Shown: in pieces, positions 43,775 to 51,876 of the stretch
Numbering within the stretch: the stretch's first letter is position 1
Layout: each line of letters opens with the position of its first letter
Source: an uncultured Sutterella sp.
Lineage (GTDB): Bacteria > Pseudomonadota > Gammaproteobacteria > Burkholderiales > Burkholderiaceae_F
Assembly: GCA_937906995.1 (NCBI GenBank)
Contig: CALESB010000003.1
Location: 41,466 to 105,465, forward strand
Length of the DNA stretch: 64,000 nt
Direction: 5' to 3'
Notes under the pieces: generated by a model
The model's input: the letters and a program-made list of their open reading frames with translations, nothing else
Databases searched by the model: none
Told to the model about the DNA's origin: nothing
Translations under genes and position numbers: made by a program

Positions 43775-44490
43775 TGAAAATCTCCGCTTTCCCATTGGGC
43801 AATGCTGAGCGCTGTGAGTCCTGCCGTTTCGGTGCGTAAGACTCTCGGGCCTAATAGGCAAGCCTCATAACCTAAGTCAATTGCCAATTGTATTTCCTCT
43901 TCACTAAAACCCCCTTCGGGGCCAATAGCAAAACAAATACTATCAAGCTTGCTCAGGGAGAATTTCGTTTGAGCTCCAGGCGCCAAGATAACTTTGCGTG
44001 CAGCGTCAATGTTACGGAGAGCCACTTCCAATTTAGGTTGCCAGGTCACATTTGGAAAGTAACTTCTTCCACACTGTTCACAGGCTGAAGCAACTGTTTT
44101 TTGCCATTGATCAAGGCGCTTTTCTAAGCGTTTTGTATCAAGTTTTGTCACAGAACGATTGGCAGGAGTAATGACGATTTCAGTTACACCAAGTTCTGTT
44201 GCTTTCTCCAAAATCCAATCGAGCTTTTCCTGACAGACAAGAGATTGGATCAAAATTGTTTTCAGAGGGCTTTCTGTGGATGAGTTTTGAACACTCATAA
44301 CTTCAGCTTCCGTTCGATCGGAAAAAAAGTGCATGATGACATTGGCTTCGTGGCCTTTGCCGTCAAAAAGTATAGCGGTGTCACCTTCTCTCATTCGTAA
44401 GACGCGAGAGGCATGATGAGCCTGTTTTTCAGGCAAAACAATTGTACTTTTAGAAGCGTAATGCGCGTCAACAAAAAAACGGGGGGCCAT
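43771..44490 (-). CDS. rsmE: RsmE, 16S rRNA m3U1498 methyltransferase
   Basis: RsmE methylates U1498 of 16S rRNA with SAM; it is a SPOUT-fold enzyme. The 239 residues have an N-terminal PUA-like domain (MAPRFFVD, then HHASRVLRMREGD) and the C-terminal knot with IGPEGGFSEEE and LGPRVLRTETAGL. ATG 44490 has GAGGA eight bases upstream. An in-frame ATG five codons earlier lies on that site. tkt is divergent from it by 238 bp. Confidence 0.96.
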   Translation of the reverse strand: MAPRFFVDAHYASKSTIVLPEKQAHHASRVLRMREGDTAILFDGKGHEANVIMHFFSDRTEAEVMSVQNSSTESPLKTILIQSLVCQEKLDWILEKATELGVTEIVITPANRSVTKLDTKRLEKRLDQWQKTVASACEQCGRSYFPNVTWQPKLEVALRNIDAARKVILAPGAQTKFSLSKLDSICFAIGPEGGFSEEEIQLAIDLGYEACLLGPRVLRTETAGLTALSIAQWESGDFH

Positions 44491-44728
44491 AGAAAAAATC
44501 CTCATTAGTATTCGTGAATTGTATCTGAAGTGGAATCACTGTCGAAGATTTGAGCAAAAATCATGGAGATTTCATCAAGAACAATTCTTTTTGGCATTTT
44601 CTTGATTCGATGAGAGCTTTTGCATGAGTGAAAATGAAAAACACTTGATTAAATCCAGTAAAATCTACTTGTTTAATATTGCCTAAATAAAGGCACTCTT
44701 TTCTTTTCATTTTTGGGTAGAAAAATTT

Positions 44729-46753
44729 ATGTCTTGCTGTGTCACACCTCAATTAATGGCTAACGCAATTCGTGCATTAGCTATGGATGGCGTTCAAAAA
44801 GCCAAGTCGGGTCATCCTGGGATGCCGATGGGGATGGCTGATATCGCCATTGCTTTGTGGACGCGTCATTTGCATCATAATCCGGCCGATCCGCGTTGGT
44901 TAGGCCGTGATCGTTTTATTTTGAGCAACGGGCACGGTTCGATGTTGCAATATGCGCTATTGCACTTGACCGGTTACGATTTGTCTATTGATGATTTGAA
45001 GAATTTCCGTCAATGGCATAGCAAAACGCCGGGTCATCCTGAAGTTGATGTCACGCCGGGTGTTGAAACGACCACTGGTCCTTTGGGTCAAGGTATTGGT
45101 AATGCTGTCGGTATGGCTTTAGCAGAAAAAATGTTGGCCGCCGAATTTAATCGTCCGGGTTTAGATGTTATCAATAACTACACGTATTGCTTCTTGGGTG
45201 ATGGTTGTTTAATGGAAGGTATTAGCCACGAAGTTTGTTCTTTGGCTGGTACCTGGAAGTTGAATAAGTTGATCGTAATTTACGACGACAATGGTATTTC
45301 TATTGACGGTAAAGTGATTAACTGGTTCTCTGATGAAACTGGTGAACGCTTTAAGTCTTATGGTTGGAATGTTATTGGTCCAGTGGATGGACATGACATT
45401 GACGCGATGGACAAAGCCATTGCCGAAGCTAAGACGAGTGAAGATAAGCCGACATTGATTATTGCTCGTACGGTTATTGGTAAGGGCTCTCCTAACCGTG
45501 CAGGTACCAGCAAGGTTCACGGCGAAGCTTTAGGCGACGAAGAATTAAAGTTGACGCGCGAAGCTTTGGGCTGGAAGTGGGATCCGTTTGTTATTCCTCA
45601 AGAAATTTATGATGCTATGGATGCTCGTGCAGCAGGCGCTAAAATGCAAGCTGAACACGAAGCCAAGATGGCTCAATATGCTGAACAATTCCCGCAAGAG
45701 TTTGCAGAATTAAAGCGTCGTTTGGCCGGTGATTTGCCTGCTGACTTTGAAGTTTTAATGCAAAAAGCTATTGCTCAAGCTGCAGAAACACATGAAACCG
45801 TTGCAACACGTAAGGCTAGCCAAAAGGCTTTGAATGCCTTTGCTCCGAGTGTGCCGGAATTGTTGGGTGGATCTGCTGACTTAACAGGCTCCAATTTGAC
45901 CAATTGGACAGGTGTTGAAGCTATGCGTCCAGATACCTACTTAGGTCGCCATGTAAATTATGGCGTTCGTGAGTTTGGTATGTCTGCCATTCAAAATGGT
46001 ATTGCTCTTTATGGTGGCTTTATCCCGTTTAGCGCAACATTCTTAACCTTCTCCGACTATAGCCGTAATGCTATCCGTATGGCAGCATTGATGAAGTTGC
46101 GTTCAATTTTTGTTTTCACGCATGATTCAATTGGTTTGGGCGAAGATGGTCCGACTCATCAATCCATCGAACATATTCCCAGCTTGCGTTTAATTCCGAA
46201 CTTAAACGTGTGGCGTCCATGTGATACGGTTGAAGCTTTAGTTGCATGGGAAAGTGCATTAGAGTCTCGTCAAACACCTTCTATTATTATTGGTTCTCGC
46301 CAAAATATTGAATTTACGCCTCGTGAAGTTTCTGTTGTTACAGAGCAAGCAAAGCAAGCTGTGAAGGCTGGTGCTTATGTGATGTTGGAATCTTCAAAGG
46401 GTAAGGATGCTGTTGACTGCGTATTGTTGGCAACGGGTTCTGAAGTTCCTTTAGCTGTGAAGGCTCGCGCTCAATTAGAGGAAATGGGTATTGGTACTCG
46501 TGTTGTTTCGATGCCTTGCGTAGACTTATTTGACAAGTTGACGGCTGAGGAACAAGACAAGATTCTAACCAAGGCACCGAAGGTTGCGATTGAGGCAAGC
46601 GTAACAGGCTTGTGGTACAAGTATGTTAAGTGTGGCACAGTTATCGGCATTGACACCTTTGGTGAATCTGCTCCAGCAAATGTGCTTTGGGAAAAATTTG
46701 GCTTCACCGTTGATCGTGTGGTTGAAGCTGCTAAGAACTTAATTCAACGTTAA
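44729..46753 (+). CDS. tkt: Transketolase
   Basis: Transketolase transfers two-carbon units between sugar phosphates, using thiamine diphosphate, in the non-oxidative pentose phosphate pathway. The 674 residues have GHPGMPMGMADI and the TPP motif GDGCLMEGI with the DDN segment. They also have the loop GLGEDGPTHQS and the C-terminal domain. tkt and gap follow each other on the same strand by 22 bp, a common betaproteobacterial unit. Codon choice looks even and biased, like that of a highly expressed gene (impression only). Confidence 0.97.
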   Translation: MSCCVTPQLMANAIRALAMDGVQKAKSGHPGMPMGMADIAIALWTRHLHHNPADPRWLGRDRFILSNGHGSMLQYALLHLTGYDLSIDDLKNFRQWHSKTPGHPEVDVTPGVETTTGPLGQGIGNAVGMALAEKMLAAEFNRPGLDVINNYTYCFLGDGCLMEGISHEVCSLAGTWKLNKLIVIYDDNGISIDGKVINWFSDETGERFKSYGWNVIGPVDGHDIDAMDKAIAEAKTSEDKPTLIIARTVIGKGSPNRAGTSKVHGEALGDEELKLTREALGWKWDPFVIPQEIYDAMDARAAGAKMQAEHEAKMAQYAEQFPQEFAELKRRLAGDLPADFEVLMQKAIAQAAETHETVATRKASQKALNAFAPSVPELLGGSADLTGSNLTNWTGVEAMRPDTYLGRHVNYGVREFGMSAIQNGIALYGGFIPFSATFLTFSDYSRNAIRMAALMKLRSIFVFTHDSIGLGEDGPTHQSIEHIPSLRLIPNLNVWRPCDTVEALVAWESALESRQTPSIIIGSRQNIEFTPREVSVVTEQAKQAVKAGAYVMLESSKGKDAVDCVLLATGSEVPLAVKARAQLEEMGIGTRVVSMPCVDLFDKLTAEEQDKILTKAPKVAIEASVTGLWYKYVKCGTVIGIDTFGESAPANVLWEKFGFTVDRVVEAAKNLIQR

Positions 46754-46775
46754 TCCTTTAAAGGGGAATTTTGAC

Positions 46776-47804
46776 ATGACCATTAAGGTTGCTATTACAG
46801 GTTTCGGCCGTATCGGTCGTAATGTTTTGCGAGCTCACTACGACTTCGGCAAAAAGCATGACATTGAAATCGTTGCTATCAATGCAATGGGTGATCTCAA
46901 GACCAATGCTCATTTGTTGAAGTACGATACTGTTCACGGTCGTTTTAACTCTGATGTCCAAATCGAAGATGTTTCTGAAACCGAAAAGTATTTGATTGTT
47001 GACGGCGATCGTATCCGTGTTTTGTGTGATCGTAATCCGCTTAACCTCCCCTGGAAGGAATTGGGCGTAGATGTTGTTTTGGAATGCACGGGTGCTTTCC
47101 GTACAAAGGAAAAGTGCTTGATGCACTTGGAAGCCGGTGCTAAGAAAGTTTTGATTTCTGCTCCTGGTAAGGGTGTGGATGCAACTGTTGTTTATGGTGT
47201 TAACCAAGACGTGTTGACCTCTGACATGACGGTTGTTTCTAACGCATCTTGTACGACTAATGCTTTAGCTCCAGTCGTTAATGCTTTGCACAAGTCTTTG
47301 GGCATTGAACGCGGTTTGATGACCACAATTCATGCTTACACGAATGACCAAACGTTGACCGACGTCTATCACAAGGATTTACGTCGTGCTCGTGCAGCAA
47401 CGCACTCTATGATTCCGACCAAGACCGGTGCTGCAGCAGCAGTTGGTTTGGTATTGCCTGAGTTGAACGGCAAGTTGGATGGTTTCGCTGTTCGAGTTCC
47501 GACCATCAATGTCTCTTTTGTTGATTTGACGTTCGAAGCTAAGCGCGATACGACTGTTGAAGAAGTTAATGCCATTATGAAGGCCGCTAGCGAATTGCCT
47601 GAAAACCAAGGCATTTTAGGTTATAACGATTTGCCTTTGGTTTCGATTGACTTTAACCATGACGAGCACTCTTCTGTGTTTGATGCTACGTTAACCAAGC
47701 TTTCTGGTCCGCGTATGGTCAAGGTAACAGCATGGTATGACAATGAATGGGGCTTCTCTTGCCGTATGCTTGATACGATGGCTGCAATGATGGCTGCTAA
47801 GTAA
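46776..47804 (+). CDS. gap: Glyceraldehyde-3-phosphate dehydrogenase, type I
   Basis: GAPDH interconverts glyceraldehyde-3-P and 1,3-bisphosphoglycerate. The 342 residues have the Rossmann start TGFGRIGRN, the catalytic Cys159 in SNASCTTN, HKDLRRARAA and WYDNEWGFSCRM. Other betaproteobacterial GapA proteins have a similar length. At the strand-2 end, where NAD-specific enzymes have Asp (VAINDL), this one reads VAINAMGD with Ala37. Val197-Tyr198 stand where thermophilic GapA has Leu-Pro. The change suggests altered cofactor preference. In an asaccharolytic bacterium it would mainly serve gluconeogenesis. Confidence 0.96.
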   Translation: MTIKVAITGFGRIGRNVLRAHYDFGKKHDIEIVAINAMGDLKTNAHLLKYDTVHGRFNSDVQIEDVSETEKYLIVDGDRIRVLCDRNPLNLPWKELGVDVVLECTGAFRTKEKCLMHLEAGAKKVLISAPGKGVDATVVYGVNQDVLTSDMTVVSNASCTTNALAPVVNALHKSLGIERGLMTTIHAYTNDQTLTDVYHKDLRRARAATHSMIPTKTGAAAAVGLVLPELNGKLDGFAVRVPTINVSFVDLTFEAKRDTTVEEVNAIMKAASELPENQGILGYNDLPLVSIDFNHDEHSSVFDATLTKLSGPRMVKVTAWYDNEWGFSCRMLDTMAAMMAAK

Positions 47805-47825
47805 TTGAAGAGAAGTTTCTTCTGA

Positions 47826-47857
47826 AAATTAGGCCCGTGAAGGGCCTAATTTTTTTG
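47826..47857 (+). terminator. Terminator of tkt-gap
   Basis: AAATTAGGCCC (47826-47836) and GGGCCTAATTT (47842-47852) form an 11-bp stem with loop GTGAA, followed by Ts, 22 bp after the gap stop. Confidence 0.92.
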
Positions 47858-47883
47858 AATCTACGTAGTTCGATTTATGTAAA

Positions 47884-47903
47884 CAAAAGGATTAATCCTT
47901 TTG
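47884..47903. promoter_or_regulatory. 20-bp perfect palindrome (possible operator)
   Basis: CAAAAGGATTAATCCTTTTG is a perfect inverted repeat centred near 47893.5. It lies about 65 bp before the predicted start of the candidate small RNA and just after the gap terminator. Its length and symmetry suit a dimeric transcription factor, but I match it to no known consensus. Confidence 0.5.
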
Positions 47904-47924
47904 GCTATCAATGAGGTATTGTAT

Positions 47925-47952
47925 TTGTCAACCATATAGGGCACCATAATAT
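47925..47952 (+). promoter_or_regulatory. Promoter of candidate small RNA
   Basis: TTGTCA (47925-47930) and TAATAT (47947-47952) are 16 bp apart and match sigma-70 consensus in 5 and 4 positions. There is no protein gene downstream on this strand before an intrinsic terminator, so it most likely drives a small RNA. Confidence 0.6.
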
Positions 47953-47958
47953 GAATAT

Positions 47959-48042
47959 TTCATTTTGCTCTTCTTTAAATTTGAATTCTGCTTTTTGTGG
48001 ATGCCAAATATTTGCCCTTATCTTTGATAAGGGCATTTTTTT
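47959..48042 (+). ncRNA. Candidate small RNA, ~84 nt
   Basis: Transcription from the promoter just upstream would begin near 47959 and end at a strong terminator: GCCCTTATC/GATAAGGGC (48014-48034, three-base loop) followed by ATTTTTTT. The 5' part is U/C-rich (TCATTTTGCTCTTCTTT), the sort of single-stranded region that pairs with mRNAs, and the A/U-rich stretch before the terminator could bind Hfq. No open frame is useful: a 31-codon frame starting at 47951 would have its ATG inside the -10. No known sRNA family is recognised. Confidence 0.55.
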
Positions 48043-48044
48043 CT

Positions 48045-48068
48045 AAAACGGAGGCTTGAGCCTCCGTT
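48045..48068 (-). terminator. Terminator of the first AbgA-like gene
   Basis: AACGGAGGCT (48047-48056) and AGCCTCCGTT (48059-48068) form a perfect 10-bp stem with a two-base loop. On the minus strand it is followed by TT, 18 bp after the amidohydrolase stop. It faces the small RNA terminator on the plus strand. Confidence 0.8.
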
Positions 48069-48085
48069 GTTAGGTGTTCACTGTT

Positions 48086-49369
48086 TTATTTATTTGCGTT
48101 GAGTTTTTCAACCATCTTGGCAAATAATTCAAGGCCCTCTGGCATGCTTTCGGTATCTTGAATACAGAAGTCACCTCTATGATGGCCATGATGGTTACAG
48201 CCATAGTAGAAGAACATGGCCTTGCCACCATGTGATTGAACTTTTCGAATTAAGAGTGAGCAGTCCTCACTACCAGGACAACCATGCACATCAAACACAC
48301 GTGTAACGCTAGGCATATCCTTTGCAATTGTTTCGAAAGCATCACATAACTCTTGGTCACTTGTAATGTTAGTGGCTTGTCCCATGACGTCAATTTTGTA
48401 CTGCACGCCATAACTTTCAGCAGCACCTCGAATCATTCGTTCGGCTGTTTCTTGCATGTAGGCATTGATTTCATTGTTTGCCCCTCGAACCTCTAATTCC
48501 ATAGAAGCATGGACAGGAACAACATTTCGACCCTCACCAGCACGGATAGTACCAATATTGACACTTGTTTCACCTTCACCGTGACGGGGAATCCCCATGA
48601 TTTGCATGGCTGCAGTGCAAGCAGCCATGAGAGCATTTCGACCTGCATGAGCGCTGGAACCTGCATGAGCAGGAACGCCTAAGAAAGAGCAGTTGAGCTT
48701 CGTTGTAGATAAGAAACCATCACGAATGATGGCCACTTCGTGTAATTTTGCAGAGACACCGATGTGACCGCCAACAAGATAGTTGACATCATCGAGGTTG
48801 TTAGAGTGAGCAATACCACTTGCTCCCTTAGTTCCCTCTTCGGCTGGTTGGAAAAGAATTTTAATAGTGCCACAAAGTTCATCGGCATTGTCATGAACCC
48901 AGTGAGCTAGGGCTAGACCCATGGCTGCATGGGCATCATGACCACAGGCATGCATTAAACCTTCGTTATGACTAGCAAAGTGATCCTTACAAGCTTCATG
49001 TTCTTCACTGGTCGTTTCTTCAACATTGACGCAGTCGATATCAAAGCGTAAAGCCGTGACGGGGCCAGGACGCCCCGTTTCCCAAATAGCTAAACAGCCA
49101 GTAAAGCCTTCTAATTCTTTCAGTAAAGCAGGATCCATACCATCTTGAAGCGCTTTTTGTTGAGCTTTTTCAATAACTGACTCAACTCGGCCAAGTGCGA
49201 AATCAGGATTAAAAAGTGCTTTGCCAACAACCGTTTTGAAACCTAACTCGCGCACACGCTTAACAATCGTTTGAGTTGTTAAAAATTCCGTCCAGGCGAT
49301 TTCTGGATTTTTATGGAATTCTCGGCGAGTTTTAATCATTTCAGGAATATAAGCAGAAACAGACAACAT
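48086..49369 (-). CDS. M20 amidohydrolase, AbgA-like
   Basis: A 427-residue M20D-type metalloamidohydrolase. It matches the length and layout of AbgA, a subunit of E. coli p-aminobenzoyl-glutamate hydrolase. The metal ligands are visible: HACGHDAHAA (Cys and His), QPAEEGTKGA (Glu), GGHIG (His) and the late CNHHGHH (His). After about residue 220 comes the dimerisation domain. No AbgB or AbgT is nearby, so the substrate is open: p-aminobenzoyl-glutamate, N-acyl amino acids or peptides. AAGGAG lies 10 bases before ATG 49369. A 14-bp dyad, TTATTACCTAATAA (49407-49420), lies about 40 bp upstream and could be an operator. Confidence 0.9.
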   Translation of the reverse strand: MLSVSAYIPEMIKTRREFHKNPEIAWTEFLTTQTIVKRVRELGFKTVVGKALFNPDFALGRVESVIEKAQQKALQDGMDPALLKELEGFTGCLAIWETGRPGPVTALRFDIDCVNVEETTSEEHEACKDHFASHNEGLMHACGHDAHAAMGLALAHWVHDNADELCGTIKILFQPAEEGTKGASGIAHSNNLDDVNYLVGGHIGVSAKLHEVAIIRDGFLSTTKLNCSFLGVPAHAGSSAHAGRNALMAACTAAMQIMGIPRHGEGETSVNIGTIRAGEGRNVVPVHASMELEVRGANNEINAYMQETAERMIRGAAESYGVQYKIDVMGQATNITSDQELCDAFETIAKDMPSVTRVFDVHGCPGSEDCSLLIRKVQSHGGKAMFFYYGCNHHGHHRGDFCIQDTESMPEGLELFAKMVEKLNANK

Positions 49370-49443
49370 TTTAAATACGCTCCTTCTATGGACTTGTTAG
49401 GCTTATTTATTACCTAATAACTGTCTCATTTTAGGCAGGCCCC

Positions 49444-49481
49444 AAAAAAGAAAACTCCAGATTATCCCTAAATCTGGAGTT
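49444..49481 (-). terminator. Terminator of the aminotransferase gene
   Basis: AACTCCAGATT (49453-49463) and AATCTGGAGTT (49471-49481) form a stem of about 10 bp. On the minus strand the stem is followed by TTCTTTTTT (A-tract at 49444-49454 on plus). It lies 16 bp past the aminotransferase stop. Confidence 0.85.
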
Positions 49482-49496
49482 CTCATAGTGTAAAGA

Positions 49497-50756
49497 CTAA
49501 GCGTACTTTTGGATTACGTCACGCATTCGTTTAAGACCTTTTTTGACTGTTGCTATATCTGGCCCATAAGAGAGTCGAACCCAGTGACGATAGGGCTCTT
49601 CTGCAGGTCGAGCTCGATAAGGTCTAATGTCAAAGAAATGTCCAGGAACTGTAAGAACCTTATTGTCTAAACAAGCAAAGAAAAAGTTATCTGCATCATT
49701 AATAGGAGTAGGTAGTTTTTCAATATTAGCCCAAATATAAAAGGTGCCATTGGGGGCTTGTGCAGGTTCAATTCCCATCTCTTTGAGTTCTGTGAGCATT
49801 AAACGTCGTTTTTTTGAAAACTCTTCTCGTAATGCGCTTGTTGTTGCTTTCACTCTGTCTGCTTTTAATGCTTCAAGCGCAGCTCGTTGCGTGAGCATTG
49901 AAGGCCCACCATCGACAGCGCTAGCAGCTCTGTTCATCTGTTCAATAATATGTGTGGGACCAACTGCCCAGCCTGCACGCCATCCGGGGTAACGATAACT
50001 TTTTGTTAGTCCATCAAAGACAACAACAGGGTCTTGGTCAACATCCTCAACATATTCAAGTGCCGATACAGGACCAGTAGCGGGTTTACCATCGTTGTCA
50101 TAGATGAAATGCGAATAAAACTCATCGCAACCTAAAAGGCAATTTTCTTTTCTAGCAATCTCGACATAATGCTTTAACGTTTCTCCTTGAATAACCTCTC
50201 CAGTAGGATTACAAGGGTTAGAGAATACAAAGCAATTGATATGTTCTTGATGAATCATTCTTTCAAGTTCATCCGAGGGAATTCGGAAAGCATTTTCGGC
50301 TTTTGCATACATAGGCAAAAGCATGCATCGATTGCGAAGACTATAGAGGTAGTCTTCATAGGCGGTATAGTCGGGATTTTTATAGGCTATGCGACAACCG
50401 TCATCCAAAATCGTGTAAAGGCGAGTCAATGCTAATCGTCCACCAGAAGCAAAGCTAATATTCTCTGCTGTGTACGGCATTTTGCCCTGCCGATACTGGA
50501 GGTTGATCATGTTAGCAATGGCTTGACGGACTTCTAGGCTTCCTCCAACTGGGCCATAGGCGTGGTCTTGAGCTTGCAGATCAATGTGGTTGATACGGGG
50601 AAAGTCTCCAGCCATTTCTCCCACTTCTGGCTGTCCTTGACCTAAATTGCACCACTCGGGATCACCATTTGTAAATCCTCGCAAACTCGCTTGATAAACA
50701 ACCCAAATGACGCCCATATACGGGACTTCACGAACCATTGAAAATTGATCATTCAT
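49497..50756 (-). CDS. PLP-dependent aminotransferase, class I/II
   Basis: A 419-residue fold-type I aminotransferase. Recognisable parts are NPCNPTGEVI (cofactor and substrate site), DEFYSHFIY and the PLP-binding lysine segment GLTKSYRYPGWRAGW. The C-terminal domain ends with an Arg-rich substrate-binding region (HWVRLSYG). The substrate is not known; the neighbouring amidohydrolases release amino acids, so it could be part of their catabolism. ATG 50756 has AGGTGA five bases upstream and is preferred to a TTG five codons earlier. Confidence 0.93.
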   Translation of the reverse strand: MNDQFSMVREVPYMGVIWVVYQASLRGFTNGDPEWCNLGQGQPEVGEMAGDFPRINHIDLQAQDHAYGPVGGSLEVRQAIANMINLQYRQGKMPYTAENISFASGGRLALTRLYTILDDGCRIAYKNPDYTAYEDYLYSLRNRCMLLPMYAKAENAFRIPSDELERMIHQEHINCFVFSNPCNPTGEVIQGETLKHYVEIARKENCLLGCDEFYSHFIYDNDGKPATGPVSALEYVEDVDQDPVVVFDGLTKSYRYPGWRAGWAVGPTHIIEQMNRAASAVDGGPSMLTQRAALEALKADRVKATTSALREEFSKKRRLMLTELKEMGIEPAQAPNGTFYIWANIEKLPTPINDADNFFFACLDNKVLTVPGHFFDIRPYRARPAEEPYRHWVRLSYGPDIATVKKGLKRMRDVIQKYA

Positions 50757-50814
50757 AGTGTCACCTGACAAATGAAGGCACGGATAATTATCAGGATAAC
50801 CTTTTTGTTGAAGA

Positions 50815-51738
50815 TTAACTATGGTGTTTATTCTCAGATTTTAGAACAAAAGATAAACCAAATAAGATGAGCATGAGGCCCAATCCAGATCCTAAAGAAA
50901 TAGGCTCATGAACTACCACTATGGCTAATATAAATGCAACAACTGGCTCTAAAAGTCCTAAGGCAACAGCGGTAGATACGTTGATTATTTTAAGGGCAGT
51001 GGAGTATAAAAGATAAGCAATGCCTGTAACGATAATGCCTAAATAAGCAACAATTATTAAGTCTGAAAAGTTAATACTAGGAAGGCCTGAGGCTATCCAT
51101 GCTACAGGGCTTGCAACGCAAGCTGCAATCAGAAAAGTGAAAGACGTGGCTTGTAGTGGGGTGATGTTTTTAACGATTTCTTTAGCAGTCATTGAGTAAA
51201 GAGAATAGAAAAAACCAGCACACACACAAATACCTAGGCCCAATGGAGCCAATGATATAGTTTGGGCTTGAGATATTGCCATCGAAAGACCACCTGACAC
51301 AGCAATAGAAATTCCAATCACCCAATCTTTCGTCGGTTTTTTCTTATGTAAGAGATACTCGAAAAGACCAGCCCAAAGGGGGGCAGAGCCAATAATGGTA
51401 CAAGAGCCCAATGCGACACCAGCCTCTTTCACACCAGTGAAAAAAAGCAGGTTGAAAAATGCCATGCTTAATCCAGCTAAAAGAATTTTAGAACGACAAC
51501 TGTAAACAGTATCAGAGGTCTGTTTTATAGCAGTGCTTTTAGAGCGAAGAACAAGTAGTGGGAAGAAGAAAGAACAAGCAAAAAGTAGGCGGAAAGTGCC
51601 CACCCACAGTGTGTTGAGACCAACTGGTGAAATAAAACTTTGGGCCGTACCAGCACTGCCCCATAACATGGCTGCAGTAGCTGCTAATAATGAGCCCAAT
51701 GCCATCTTAGAACCTGATAACGACATATGATTTTTCAT
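50815..51738 (-). CDS. EamA/DMT-family transporter
   Basis: A 307-residue protein with about ten membrane helices in two EamA repeats, and PVVAFILAIVVVHEPIS in the second. Such proteins often export amino acids or metabolites, and this one may remove or take up products of the neighbouring enzymes. I placed the start at ATG 51738. An ATG at 51726 has an AGGA 11 bases upstream and is equally possible. The gene is followed by the aminotransferase on the same strand with 58 bp between, so they may be cotranscribed. Confidence 0.87.
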   Translation of the reverse strand: MKNHMSLSGSKMALGSLLAATAAMLWGSAGTAQSFISPVGLNTLWVGTFRLLFACSFFFPLLVLRSKSTAIKQTSDTVYSCRSKILLAGLSMAFFNLLFFTGVKEAGVALGSCTIIGSAPLWAGLFEYLLHKKKPTKDWVIGISIAVSGGLSMAISQAQTISLAPLGLGICVCAGFFYSLYSMTAKEIVKNITPLQATSFTFLIAACVASPVAWIASGLPSINFSDLIIVAYLGIIVTGIAYLLYSTALKIINVSTAVALGLLEPVVAFILAIVVVHEPISLGSGLGLMLILFGLSFVLKSENKHHS

Positions 51739-51876
51739 CCTTTTAAGGGTTGAGAATTATAGAGAAGGCCTTTCTCTCAGAGATAGGTATAAACCCGCCT
51801 CTAGAGTTTGTAACAGGCTCTTTCTCAAAAGATGAATGAGTATTAAAATTTACGATTTTTATTCAGGAGTTGTTCC

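Noticed and set aside
47951..48046. 31-codon frame (MNISFC...) as a leader peptide
   Set aside because: Its ATG overlaps the -10 of the candidate small-RNA promoter, there is no ribosome-binding site and the terminator lies within it; a non-coding RNA is the simpler reading.
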